Origin: Telmatospirillum siberiense
GTDB taxonomy: Bacteria; Pseudomonadota; Alphaproteobacteria; Rhodospirillales; Magnetospirillaceae
Assembly: GCF_002845745.1 (NCBI RefSeq)
Contig: NZ_PIUM01000005.1
Span: forward strand, 1 to 64,000
Direction: 5' to 3'
DNA: 64,000 bases
Positions 25,366 to 35,548 of this stretch are shown here, in pieces. A model generated the notes under the pieces. The model was given only the letters and a program-made list of their open reading frames with translations. It searched no databases and had not been told where the DNA came from. Each line of letters starts with the position of its first letter. Position 1 is the first letter of the stretch. Made by a program: the position numbers and the translations under genes.

Positions 25366-27552
25366 TCACTGGCGAAAGTTCCAGGGTAAAACGGCGCGCC
25401 GATCGACGGAATCGGGAACCACGCCCTTTTCCGCGGTGGTGACGTGATCGAGCCAGCTACAGGCAGCGATCTGGGTTTTGCGGGCTTCGATCCGGGCCTG
25501 GCGTTCCTTGACCAGGACGCTTCGTTTTTCGCGCGGCGCGTCGGTCGTGGGGGCCAGTTCGCCCTTCAGGAAAGCGTCCATGTCGAGCAGGTCGATGCGT
25601 TGCTCGCGCAGGCGGACCCAGAGCAGATCGCCGTTGACCAACGTCCCGATGCCGCCGCCTTCGAAGGCTTCCGGCGTGACATGACCGACGCAGGCGCCCT
25701 TGGTGACGCCGGAATAGCGTCCGTCGGTCATCAGGATGGAGGTGCGTTCCAGCACGCCCTGATGCCGGAGATAGGCGCTGGGAGCGAACATTTCGGGCAT
25801 GCCGAAGGCTTTCGGGCCTTGCCCGGCGATGACGAAGGCGAAGGCGACGGTTCCCTTGACCACCATCTCCTCCATGCTGTCGCCGTCGTCGCCGCCGTTG
25901 ATCCGGCGCATCTGGCGCAGGAGTTCCGGCGGCAGATCGAGGCTGTCGCACAGGGTCTTCACCAGGGTGGTCGATTGCAGTTCGTGATTGCAGAGGGTCT
26001 CGTTCTCGTAGTAGCGGACCAGGAAGACTCGTCCGTCGAAGCGGTTGAACTGTTCGGTGGACATGCCGGCGACCTTCAGCGTGCAGGACGAGAAGAAGTT
26101 GCCCCGCATGATGTCGGTTCCCGAGATATCGCGGATCGGCGTGGTGCGGATCACCGAGCGTTCGGGCGGAAGCTCGGGTGAAACCGCCGTCGCCATGCCG
26201 GCGATGCGCTCGCCCCAGGTGCGGCCGGTGACGGTGGGCGCGCCCAGATCCATCGGCACGCCGAGATCGGCAAGGACCTTGTAGATGCTTTCCATGCCGT
26301 GATGCAGGCCGGCCTTGGCCTGCTGGGCGAGGACGTGGGTGTCGCGGCCCTCGGTCAGGCTGTGGGCGAAGATGTCGGGAACGGGATGGGACTCCCGCAC
26401 CCGCTCATAGTCGAACAGGGTCACGTCGAAACCGGCATGGCGCATCACGCAGGGCATGTGCAGCATCAGGTTGGACGAACTGCCGGTGGCGTTGTGGATG
26501 CGGATGGCGTTGGCGTAGTTGCCGGCCAGGATCTCGCAGACGGCGAATTCGGGCTTGTTGAGAAGCCGGAACAGGCTGTCGATGCCGCGGAAGACGATCT
26601 CGGTCTCGGCCTCGTCGAGCAGCAGTTCGGAATCGCGCGGCACGAAGCCGAGGGCGGAGACCAGGGTGCGCGAGGAATTGCCGGTCCCGTTGAAGGCGCA
26701 GATGCCGCCTTTTTCGCCGCAGGTGGCGGCGGCCAGTTCGTTCAGGATCTGGTCGGATTGGGCCCGCTCGATGATCCGATGCTCGACCGCCCGGTTGAGT
26801 TGGCCCAGGAAGGCCTCGTCGGACGAACATTGCAGGATGTAGTGACAGTTCTCCTCGATGTCGTCGGCCAGTTGCGGATCGCCGATCCGCCGGGCCTCGT
26901 CCTGGATCCTTTGCAGTTTGGCGCGGGTGTCCTTGGGGATGACGCCGCCGGCCAGCACATGGGAGGGAACGAAGACCGCCCAGACCGGCGCCGTGCCGCG
27001 TTCGGGATGGCGGCGCGCGCGGTCGGCGGCGGCCAGGCCAGACAGGATGCCGGTGGGCGTCTTGTCGCAGCCCGCCAGTACATAGGCCGCGTGGTAGCTG
27101 TGTCCCTCGAAATTGATGTTCACCGCCATCGCCGTCTGATTGCGCGAGGCCAGCGAATAGCTTTGTCCGATATTGCTTTGCGCCGTGCCGTCGCAAATCA
27201 CCGGAATGCCGAAGGTGAAGGGCACCCCGCCGTTCTGCCAGATGCGGGCGGCGGCGCGCAGCATATGTTCATGGTCGTAAAGATGGGCCGGATGATCGGG
27301 CGAGCCCTGGATGATGCAAATGCGCGGCCGGTTGGAGGAGAGCCGCCCGACGATGACCGGCAGCGAGAAATCACCCAGACCGGCGTAGCCCGGCTCGTCT
27401 TGCAGCAAGGCGTCGGCGCGCTTCAGGAGGGCGCGCACGGTAATAGGCTCGTTCGACAATCCCTGGATGCAGGATCGATAGGGATTATATCCTTCCTCGA
27501 TGAACAGGCTGGTAAATTCCGGGTTGATCGTCTGGTCGGGGGTTTTGCTCAT
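25366..27552 (-). CDS. Long IlvD/Edd-family dehydratase
   Basis: A 728-residue protein of the dihydroxyacid/phosphogluconate dehydratase family, over 100 residues longer than IlvD or Edd. Cys120 (ICDGTAQSNIG) and Cys162 (GCDKTPTG) correspond to conserved iron-sulfur cluster positions, and TCGEKGGICAFNGTGNSSRT (about 277) replaces the usual third-cysteine segment with an odd spelling. MTDGRYSGVTKG near the end is the family active-site loop. In this cluster it should dehydrate a sugar acid, with gluconate or idonate as candidates. It lies between the MFS gene (125 bases away) and the GntR gene (78 bases). Confidence 0.8.
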   Translation of the reverse strand: MSKTPDQTINPEFTSLFIEEGYNPYRSCIQGLSNEPITVRALLKRADALLQDEPGYAGLGDFSLPVIVGRLSSNRPRICIIQGSPDHPAHLYDHEHMLRAAARIWQNGGVPFTFGIPVICDGTAQSNIGQSYSLASRNQTAMAVNINFEGHSYHAAYVLAGCDKTPTGILSGLAAADRARRHPERGTAPVWAVFVPSHVLAGGVIPKDTRAKLQRIQDEARRIGDPQLADDIEENCHYILQCSSDEAFLGQLNRAVEHRIIERAQSDQILNELAAATCGEKGGICAFNGTGNSSRTLVSALGFVPRDSELLLDEAETEIVFRGIDSLFRLLNKPEFAVCEILAGNYANAIRIHNATGSSSNLMLHMPCVMRHAGFDVTLFDYERVRESHPVPDIFAHSLTEGRDTHVLAQQAKAGLHHGMESIYKVLADLGVPMDLGAPTVTGRTWGERIAGMATAVSPELPPERSVIRTTPIRDISGTDIMRGNFFSSCTLKVAGMSTEQFNRFDGRVFLVRYYENETLCNHELQSTTLVKTLCDSLDLPPELLRQMRRINGGDDGDSMEEMVVKGTVAFAFVIAGQGPKAFGMPEMFAPSAYLRHQGVLERTSILMTDGRYSGVTKGACVGHVTPEAFEGGGIGTLVNGDLLWVRLREQRIDLLDMDAFLKGELAPTTDAPREKRSVLVKERQARIEARKTQIAACSWLDHVTTAEKGVVPDSVDRRAVLPWNFRQ

Positions 27553-27630
27553 TTTTCGATCTGCCTGAATTGCGGGTGGCGCCGATCCAGTGTCGGCGAT
27601 GACCGTGCATGGTGTGTATGACCGCGTTCG

Positions 27631-28422
27631 TTAACGCGGATCCGATCCGTTGTTGACCAGCACATAGGCCTGTGTCGTGGGTATTGGTTCCAAGGAAATT
27701 CCAAGATCGCTCGCCGTGCGCAGCAGAAGGGACAAGCCCGCGGCATGCGCCCCGGCGGCGTCCTGCCGGCGGATGCAGGTCAGCAGCGCGCCGTGGCGGC
27801 CCAGGCTGTCCTTCAGTTCGCCGGCGTCGGCGTTCGATTGATGAATGACCAGCCTTAGCGCCGGCTCGATGACCGGAATCATCTGGGTCCAGATCAGATT
27901 CCGGGTCGCCCGGTAGATGGCCTGGTGGAAAGCCAGGTCGTAATCGTCGAAGGGCGAGGAGACGCAGTCCGGATCCAGCGGGTCGAGCCCATGCGCCGTC
28001 ATGCCGGCGAAGGCCTCCTCCATATCCTGGAGATCCTTGCCGCGGGCGTTGCGGGCGGCGACCATGGCGATGACCGGCTCGATGGACAGGCGGAAGGCGA
28101 ACAGATCGCGCAGGAATGGCGGCCGCGGCGGCGAATAGTCGGCAACCCAGCGGCTGAGCAGCGGGCTCAGGAACGACCAGTCGGCATAGGGGCGGACAAA
28201 GGTTCCGTGGCCGGAAACGCGGGTGATCATGCCGACCGTTTCCAGCATCTGCAGGCCGCTGCGCAGGGTCGGGCGGGAGATGCCGAGATGTTCGACCAGC
28301 GCCATTTCCTTGGGCAGGATGCTTTCCGGCGGAAAGCGGCCGACAATAATGTCCCGCGCCAGCGTATCCGCGGCACGCCGGCCCAAATCGACACTTGGTA
28401 TCTGCGGATCCATCTTGGGCAT
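27631..28422 (-). CDS. GntR-family regulator, FadR/FCD subfamily
   Basis: A 263-residue repressor-type protein. The N-terminal winged helix has LPKEMALVEHLGISRPTLRS followed by GMITRVSGHGTFVRP; the C-terminal half is an alpha-helical FCD domain whose metal-binding residues are suggested by DYDLAFHQAIYRAT and later histidines. It heads the sugar-acid transcription unit and is probably its regulator, with an acid intermediate as ligand. ATG 28422 has GGGAGG nine bases upstream; earlier in-frame starts run into the operator at 28461-28493. Confidence 0.88.
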   Translation of the reverse strand: MPKMDPQIPSVDLGRRAADTLARDIIVGRFPPESILPKEMALVEHLGISRPTLRSGLQMLETVGMITRVSGHGTFVRPYADWSFLSPLLSRWVADYSPPRPPFLRDLFAFRLSIEPVIAMVAARNARGKDLQDMEEAFAGMTAHGLDPLDPDCVSSPFDDYDLAFHQAIYRATRNLIWTQMIPVIEPALRLVIHQSNADAGELKDSLGRHGALLTCIRRQDAAGAHAAGLSLLLRTASDLGISLEPIPTTQAYVLVNNGSDPR

Positions 28423-28460
28423 CCCGCAGCGCCTCCCGGAATTTTTTATTGGAGGCATCA

Positions 28461-28493
28461 TATGTCAGACATAACAAAATTCAAGTCTGACAT
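28461..28493. promoter_or_regulatory. Candidate GntR operator
   Basis: TATGTCAGACATA (28461-28473) is a perfect 13-base palindrome with the GT-N3-AC core of FadR-type operators. A second GTCTGACAT (28485-28493) is the exact complement of its left part. Both lie within 75 bases upstream of the GntR gene's ATG, so autoregulation of the sugar-acid operon is likely. Confidence 0.6.
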
Positions 28494-28540
28494 TTATGGC
28501 AGGAATGCTGTCTTATTATTGCTACAGAGTGGCACCTGCG

Positions 28541-28727
28541 TCCCTGCCCACAGGCGCTGGGATAAGCCCTCGCCCCCTGTGGGAGAGGGCGGCGAGCGTA
28601 AGCGAGCGGGTGAGGGGACTTACGCGCGGGAGCGCGGAAAAAACGTGCAGAAACAAACAAGTCTTTATGTCGCGCGGACGCTAAGCACCCCTCACCCGGC
28701 CGCTAAAGCGGCCACCTTCTCCCACAG
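28541..28727. repeat. Interspersed repeat with paired CTCACCC / GGGTGAGG ends
   Basis: CCCTGTGGGAGAGGGCGGCG and GCGGGTGAGGGGAC near 28575-28620 are answered by CCCCTCACCCGGCC and CTTCTCCCACAGGGG at about 28688-28730, giving an imperfect large inverted repeat. No coding sequence is credible. Related short blocks occur at 20484-20588. Confidence 0.55.
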
Positions 28728-28962
28728 GGGGCTACCGGATTCACATATCTTTTTTTCGGTGGAGAAAAATCTGTCGTTTGCGAGCCAAAGACGAAGCAAT
28801 CCTAAGAGTGGCACCGGCGTCCCTGCCGGTGTTCCGGCGGGAGCCGGAAAGGGTCCGCCTTCGGCGGATCACCGGCGCGGAGGCCGGTGCCACTGTTTTA
28901 TCCAAGGCTGGCAATGCACTGATAAAACTACGAAATTTGAGATATGTGAATCCGCTAGCCCG
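28728..28962 (-). repeat. Interspersed repeat, inverted copy 2 of the element at 20250-20483
   Basis: The ends are GGGGCTACCGGATTCACATA and, at the right, TGTGAATCCGCTAGCCC, a terminal inverted repeat of about 21 bases with one mismatch. The interior has GAGCCAAAGACGAAGCAAT, the GTGGCACCGGC...GCCGGTGCCAC hairpin and CACTGATAAAACTACGAAAT, all matching copy 1 read backwards. A partial third copy (about 28990-29045) follows in the opposite orientation and ends in the hairpin AGCCCACTC/GAGTGGGCT (29042-29062). Confidence 0.8.
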
Positions 28963-29080
28963 CAGGGGGCAAGGGTTTCTCCGTCTTCTGCTCGCAAACG
29001 ACGGATTTTTCTCCACCGAAAAAAAGATGCGCGAATGCTGTAGCCCACTCGAAGAGTGGGCTTTTATCCCTCTCGGACCC

Positions 29081-30898
<1,818 letters not shown>

Positions 30899-30925
30899 GG
30901 GGCATCCTCTTGCGGTCAAGAAAAA

Positions 30926-30943
30926 TATGGAGAATTTCTACAT
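30926..30943. promoter_or_regulatory. Candidate HexR operator, edd side
   Basis: TATGGAGAATTTCTACAT reads on the minus strand as ATGTAGAAATTCTCCATA. It matches 15 of 18 bases of the site at 31058-31075, which has the opposite orientation. It lies 28 bases upstream of the edd ATG. Confidence 0.6.
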
Positions 30944-31057
30944 ATTATCATTCCCCTTTACCGATCACAACGGTTTCGCCTGGTGAAATTTGGCTGCAAA
31001 CGGGAAAGTGCCCTTTAGCATGAGAAAGCGCTTGCCCAAATGGGTGGGCTCGGCGTT

Positions 31058-31075
31058 ATGTAGTTTTTCTCCATA
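31058..31075. promoter_or_regulatory. Candidate HexR operator, hexR side
   Basis: ATGTAGTTTTTCTCCATA lies 15 bases before the start of the HexR-like gene and is an inverted partner of 30926-30943. TGTAGTTTT at its left resembles the known gammaproteobacterial HexR half-site TGTARTTWW. Confidence 0.6.
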
Positions 31076-31089
31076 AAGAGGGGTGGTCC

Positions 31090-31923
31090 ATGCTGTCACG
31101 GATCGAAACTCTATGTCCGTCCCTGCGTCCGTCCGAGCGCAAACTGGCCGATTTCATGCTTGGCCGTCCGCAGGAGGTCATCAGTCTCTCGATGAACGAT
31201 CTCGCCGCGCGGACCGGGCTCAGCCAGGCCACTATCGCCCGTTTCTGCCAAGCCGTGGGCTGCTCGGGATTCCGTGAATTCAAGATCAAGCTCGCCCAGG
31301 CGGTCGGCGGCGGCGGTGTTGCCCTCATTCATCAGGACGTGGCGCCGGGTGAATCGCCGGCGGGAATCATCGGCAAGGTTTTCGACCGTGCCCTGTCCAA
31401 TCTGATGATGGTCCGCGCCGCCTTGTCTTCGGCCGCCGTCGAACGGGCCATCGGCCTGCTTGACCGGGCCCGGCGCATCGAATTCTATGGATCGGGCAAT
31501 TCGGGAATCGTCGCGGCCGACGTGCAGCATAAATTTTTCCGTCTCGGCATGCCGACGGTCGCCTACAACGACCCGCACGTCTATAACATGTCGGCTTTGA
31601 CCCTGGGTGGGACGGACGTCGCGGTGCTGATCTCCCATTCCGGGCGGACCCACGATATTTTGGAGGCGGCGGAAAACGTCCTGTCGGTGGGGGCCGCCGT
31701 CATTGCCATCACCCATTCCAATTCGCCGTTGGCCCGGTTGGCGACGGTGGCCCTGATGGCCGACGTCGCCGAGGACACCGACGTCTTTTCCCCGATGACC
31801 TCCCGGCTCGTTCATTTGACCATCGGTGACGTGCTGGCCGTCGGCGTGGCCCTCGCCCGTGGGCCGGCCGTCGGCGGAACGCTGACGCGAGGCAAGGCGG
31901 CGGTGCTCAGCCGCCGCCGGTGA
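31090..31923 (+). CDS. hexR: HexR/RpiR-family regulator of sugar catabolism
   Basis: A 277-residue regulator with an RpiR helix-turn-helix (about 30-65; SMNDLAARTGLSQATIARFC and GFREFKIKLAQ) and a C-terminal SIS phosphosugar-binding domain (RIEFYGSGNSG and ISHSGRTHDILEAA). In HexR proteins the SIS domain binds KDPG and releases DNA. Divergence from edd and the paired 18-bp sites between the genes support that identity. GAGGGG precedes ATG 31090. The HexR name is by context; other RpiR subgroups share the architecture. Confidence 0.85.
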   Translation: MLSRIETLCPSLRPSERKLADFMLGRPQEVISLSMNDLAARTGLSQATIARFCQAVGCSGFREFKIKLAQAVGGGGVALIHQDVAPGESPAGIIGKVFDRALSNLMMVRAALSSAAVERAIGLLDRARRIEFYGSGNSGIVAADVQHKFFRLGMPTVAYNDPHVYNMSALTLGGTDVAVLISHSGRTHDILEAAENVLSVGAAVIAITHSNSPLARLATVALMADVAEDTDVFSPMTSRLVHLTIGDVLAVGVALARGPAVGGTLTRGKAAVLSRRR

Positions 31924-32147
31924 GATTATTGATCCATTGTCCCCGTATGGGGATGGGTGGTCCCGGCAAATCCCCTCACAGTGGTCCCCGGAATATTCAA
32001 CCATGGAAGGTTCCATCTTGCGACGGGGGCAACCATGGGAATTTTTTCCACCGCTCTATAGAATGCTATGGTATTCAAATTCATTGCGTGACGATTGGCC
32101 GATCGCCTTTGTCCGGCCCGCCATTTTTCGCAGTCTGGGGAAGCTTG

Positions 32148-32480
32148 ATGCCACCGTTCAATGAGCGCCGCCTTTTTCCGCGCTATCCCACCATTGGCCT
32201 GAAGGTTGAGATCGACGGTCGATTGTTCGACGTCGCCGATATTTCGCTCGAAGGGGTCCGGGTCAAGGGACCGGGCCTGGTGATCGGGAATTCCGTGACT
32301 CTTCTGCTTTACCCGGCCGGCAAGGACCGGCGGAAGGGGGTCCTGGTCGGCGCAAAAGTGGTCGTCCGCCATCGCGATTCCGTCGCCTTGAGGTTCGACG
32401 GGGCAACCATGGCGCTGATGAAACTGGTCGTTCATCAGGCGTCGCTGCATTTGGGGGTCGAACCCTACGCCGTCAAATAG
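32148..32480 (+). CDS. PilZ-domain protein
   Basis: A 110-residue single-domain protein. RRLFPR at the N-terminus and DISLEGVRV about 25 residues later are the RxxxR and D/NxSxxG motifs of c-di-GMP-binding PilZ domains. It probably links c-di-GMP to motility or surface functions; no partner is encoded next to it. ATG 32148 with GGGGAAG upstream is chosen because the frame before it has no PilZ likeness. Bases 31924-32147 show no gene. Confidence 0.87.
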   Translation: MPPFNERRLFPRYPTIGLKVEIDGRLFDVADISLEGVRVKGPGLVIGNSVTLLLYPAGKDRRKGVLVGAKVVVRHRDSVALRFDGATMALMKLVVHQASLHLGVEPYAVK

Positions 32481-32481
32481 A

Positions 32482-32510
32482 AAGGCCCCGGGGAAGGACC
32501 CCGGGGCCTT
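32482..32510. terminator. Bidirectional terminator between the PilZ gene and the small membrane gene
   Basis: A perfect 12-bp stem AAGGCCCCGGGG / CCCCGGGGCCTT with a five-base loop stands between two convergent genes, one base after the PilZ stop. The T-run is short (CTTCTCC). Confidence 0.7.
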
Positions 32511-32516
32511 CTCCGC

Positions 32517-32663
32517 TTATCCGATGAAGTGGCTGAGGGCCGACAGCGCGATCAACGCCGTAACGCCGATGCCGAGGCTCCAGCCGATCAGCTTCTTCTC
32601 GATGGGCAGCAAGGGCTCCACCGGAGCCTTTTGCAATTCCGCGTTGATATTGACGTCGGACAT
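32517..32663 (-). CDS. 48-residue single-helix membrane protein next to a YeiH-type transporter
   Basis: A small gene with a strong ribosome-binding site (AAGGAGAA before ATG 32663). The product has a polar N-terminus (MSDVNINAELQKAPVEPLLP), a charged IEKK and one hydrophobic helix at about residues 26-46. It lies 26 bases after the transporter stop, on the same strand, so it is probably translated from the same mRNA. I recognise no family; a small accessory subunit of the transporter is the most natural reading. Confidence 0.65.
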   Translation of the reverse strand: MSDVNINAELQKAPVEPLLPIEKKLIGWSLGIGVTALIALSALSHFIG

Positions 32664-32689
32664 GAAAGTTCTCCTTATCCGAAAGGGTG

Positions 32690-34174
32690 TCAACTGGCCA
32701 GGGGCGGCGTCACCCCATGGAAGAACAGCCACGAGATCAGCAATCCTACCCAGATCACGAAACCGAACAGGGTCAGCACATAGACGGCGGCCAGTTTGGC
32801 GATCCCATCGGCCCATAGTTTCTTGAAGTTGGAGAGCAGGCCGATTGAGAAGAAGGTCAGCAGGAAGAAGATCACCCGGAAGGTGTTGGCCTCGCCGATC
32901 ACCGCCGGCAGTTTGGCTTTCAGCTCCGGGCCGCCGGCCAGGGCGAGAATCAGTCCGAGGGCGAAGGTCACGATGAAGCCCAGGATGAACTTCGGAAAGC
33001 GCTGCCAGATTTCAATCGCCTTGGTCTTGTCGGCGGTTTTCTCGGCGTTGATGTGATTGGTCCAGATATAGCCGAGGATGAAGGCCCAGATGCCGATGAA
33101 GACGTCGATGAAGACCTTGATGGTGGCCGTCGTGCCGACGATCCAGCCGGGTTCATAGCGCACGCCCTCGGCCGCCGACTTGGCGAGGATCAAGGCTTCG
33201 GTGATGCCGCCGCCGGCGACCGCCGCGCCGTCGGTCTTGACGGCAAGCCCGATCCAGGCCGCCGCGACCAGGGGGTCGTGCGAAAGGAAGGTCTGGGCCA
33301 GGAAGGGCAGCACCAGCACCTCGACCACGGCGAAGATCACCACCAGGGACGACACCAGAACCGGCACCACGGGGCGCGCGCGGATGGCACCGCCGGTGGC
33401 GATGGCCGCCGCCACGCCGCAAATGGAAATGCCCGAAGCCAGGGGCACGGCCCATTCGCGGTTGAAGCCGAACCATTTGCGGGCGACGAAATAGACCACG
33501 GCCCAATAGATCAGATAGGCCTCGACGATCGCCGCGACGCCGCGCAACAGAAGCGAGGATGCCAGATTGAGGCGTCCGGCCGCCGTGACCGCGATGAAGC
33601 CGCCCAGGATGACGATGGCGATCTTGATGTAAAGCTCGGGGCGGATCGCCTCCTTCAACCAATCGGCAAAGCGCGGAAAGAGGTTGGCGATGACCAGCCC
33701 CGCCAGCAGGGCGATGATGAAGCCCCCTTCGTTGGTCAGCCGCAGCGACCAATCGATGCCGAATTTCTGCTGATCGGCCGGCGTGACCACCGCCACATAG
33801 GCATAACTGCCGACGACCCAACTGGCATAGGCGATGGCGAAGAACACCGTGAAGGTCACGGCAAATCGCTTGGGATTGACCTTCAGCGCGGTGGCGGCGG
33901 CGGTCAATATCACCAGGAGCGCGGCATAGGTGGCCAGCAAGGCGCCGGCTCCACCCAGGCCGGCATAGAGTTTCGAGGCGGTCCCCAGCGCCTTGGCCGG
34001 ATCGTTCCAGACCGAGGTGGTCACCACCCAGCCGACGATATCGGTACCCAGCAATCCGAGGAGAGACGCGGCGAAGATCAGAAATCCGATGCCCAGCGCG
34101 AGCCAGTCCTCGTTGATCCAGGAGATCGCTTCCGCTTTTTCGGACCAGAAGATCGTTTCAGCTTTTTCAGACAT
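32690..34174 (-). CDS. YeiH-type putative sulfate/anion exporter
   Basis: A 494-residue integral membrane protein with eleven or more helices. GFNREWAVPLASGISICGVAAAIATGG and AAAWIGLAVKTDGAAVAGG-like segments are typical of the UPF0324 (YeiH) family of putative sulfate exporters, but it is longer than the usual 340-350 residues by an N-terminal block of about 120 residues with its own helices. The N-terminus contains a small duplication, MSEKAETIFW then SEKAEAISW. ATG 34174 is used; GTG 34186 is an in-frame alternative. The upstream region shares a conserved block with that of the first OmpW gene. Confidence 0.78.
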   Translation of the reverse strand: MSEKAETIFWSEKAEAISWINEDWLALGIGFLIFAASLLGLLGTDIVGWVVTTSVWNDPAKALGTASKLYAGLGGAGALLATYAALLVILTAAATALKVNPKRFAVTFTVFFAIAYASWVVGSYAYVAVVTPADQQKFGIDWSLRLTNEGGFIIALLAGLVIANLFPRFADWLKEAIRPELYIKIAIVILGGFIAVTAAGRLNLASSLLLRGVAAIVEAYLIYWAVVYFVARKWFGFNREWAVPLASGISICGVAAAIATGGAIRARPVVPVLVSSLVVIFAVVEVLVLPFLAQTFLSHDPLVAAAWIGLAVKTDGAAVAGGGITEALILAKSAAEGVRYEPGWIVGTTATIKVFIDVFIGIWAFILGYIWTNHINAEKTADKTKAIEIWQRFPKFILGFIVTFALGLILALAGGPELKAKLPAVIGEANTFRVIFFLLTFFSIGLLSNFKKLWADGIAKLAAVYVLTLFGFVIWVGLLISWLFFHGVTPPLAS

Positions 34175-34275
34175 GCACTGCCCCACTTATTTAACAGTGA
34201 TGGGCTGCCCTTTAGGCCGGCATGGGCGAACATGGGCAGACCTATGATTGCGCCACAAGACTATTCCTCGGTCAA

Positions 34276-34302
34276 TGTGTTATTAAGCTTAATTATAACA
34301 CA
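34276..34302. promoter_or_regulatory. Dyad upstream of the YeiH-type gene, shared with the OmpW locus
   Basis: TGTGTTAT and ATAACACA, 27 bases end to end, form an 8-bp dyad inside a block (about 34250-34315) that is similar to 35330-35400. ATTGCGCCA, GTCAATGTGT and AACACAAAA keep the same order in both blocks. It lies about 100 bases upstream of the transporter start and may bind a common regulator. Confidence 0.5.
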
Positions 34303-34456
34303 AAAATAGTGTTGCTTATGGGCGCGTCCTTCGGCGGTAGAGGTGTCATACCGGTGAACCCTTGATCCGGCCCGTTCGCCGGTATTGAGACCGGCATATC
34401 CGGAATCGCGCGCCTTGAAGCCCGTGCGATTCCGGATAGCGAACCTCTCCGTCCGT

Positions 34457-35128
34457 CTAGAACCGGTAACCGACACCGACGCCGACCAGCCAGGGATCGA
34501 CGCGAACATTGGCCCGGGTGGCCTCCGTTCCGTTCAGCTTCACCACCGCCGTCGTCGAGACGAAGATCTTCTTGACGTCGACGTTGACGAACCAGGAGCC
34601 GTTGACCTGGTAATTGGCGCCGACCTGCAGAGCCTCGCCGAAGTTGTTCTTGTAGGAGACCCTGGTACGTTGGCCACCGAGGGCCGGGGCGCCGCCGGCG
34701 TCGTAGAAGATGGAGTAATTCAGGCCGGCGCCGACATAGGGATCGAAAGCCGAGCGGGCAAGGGGATGCCATTGGCCGGTAAGCGTTGGCGGCAGCAGCC
34801 AGACATTACCGAGATCGATCGTCTTGCCGAAGGTGCTGCCTTTGTCCTTCACACTATGCTGAGTGGTTCCCGCGATGAGTTCAGCGGCGAAATGATCGCT
34901 GAAGTAATAGGCGGCATCGAGTTCGGGGACATAGTCGTTGCTGATGCTGGCCTTGCCATGCAGTCCGTTGTCGCGTCCGCTGACATCGGGAATGGCGCCC
35001 AGGGCGCGTAGGCGGACCAGCAGGTCGCCGGCGCCCAGGCCCACCTTGGCGTCATCGGCATTGGCTGCGGAAACCCCGGAGAACAAAGCCAGGGCCGAGG
35101 TGAAAGCGAGTAAATGCAGTGATTTCAA
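34457..35128 (-). CDS. OmpW-family outer-membrane protein (copy 1)
   Basis: A 223-residue outer-membrane beta-barrel. It has a signal peptide ending in ANADDA (cleavage near residue 25), then KVGLGAGDLLVRLRALG, the OmpW signature ELDAAYYFSDHFAAELIAG, DPYVGAGLNYS, and a final VGVGYRF with the C-terminal phenylalanine needed for barrel assembly. OmpW forms a narrow eight-stranded channel for small hydrophobic molecules. The start is TTG 35128 with GGGGGAAA before it, parallel to the GTG of copy 2. The gene is a tandem duplicate of 35549-36217. Confidence 0.92.
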   Translation of the reverse strand: MKSLHLLAFTSALALFSGVSAANADDAKVGLGAGDLLVRLRALGAIPDVSGRDNGLHGKASISNDYVPELDAAYYFSDHFAAELIAGTTQHSVKDKGSTFGKTIDLGNVWLLPPTLTGQWHPLARSAFDPYVGAGLNYSIFYDAGGAPALGGQRTRVSYKNNFGEALQVGANYQVNGSWFVNVDVKKIFVSTTAVVKLNGTEATRANVRVDPWLVGVGVGYRF

Positions 35129-35359
35129 GATTTCCCCCAACGATATGAACAGTTGATGAAAGTCGTCCTCCGCGCATTACGGGCGAAAAGGACGACCCTC
35201 GACATCGCATCGACTGCTCATGACCGGGAAATCGCTTGCCTATCTCAAACATGCACCGCCCTGCTTCCACCTGTGATGGCTCGATTAATCTTTCCTCACG
35301 ACATCAAGACGGGAAATCCGAAGGGAAACCATTGCGCCATAAAATTATGACGACGTCAA

Positions 35360-35386
35360 TGTGTGGTTATGTATATATAAAACACA
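35360..35386. promoter_or_regulatory. Dyad-containing block upstream of ompW copy 1
   Basis: TGTGTGG...AAACACA spans the same 27 bases as the dyad at 34276-34302, and the flanks ATTGCGCCATAA and ACACAAAAT also match. The dyad is weaker here. It lies about 230 bases before the OmpW start. The rest of the 35129-35548 gap shows no gene. Confidence 0.45.
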
Positions 35387-35548
35387 AAATTATTGTTATT
35401 TTTTGACGAAAAGATCCGTTCAGGCTGGCATGCCGGAGGGCGATGCTTCAACGAAGGAAAGGTCCCCCTTGGCGCAGGATGATCGCCAAGGGGGATTTGA
35501 GCTTCAGAGCGCTTCGGTTGCGAACCGCCGCACTCTTGTGGTGAACCT

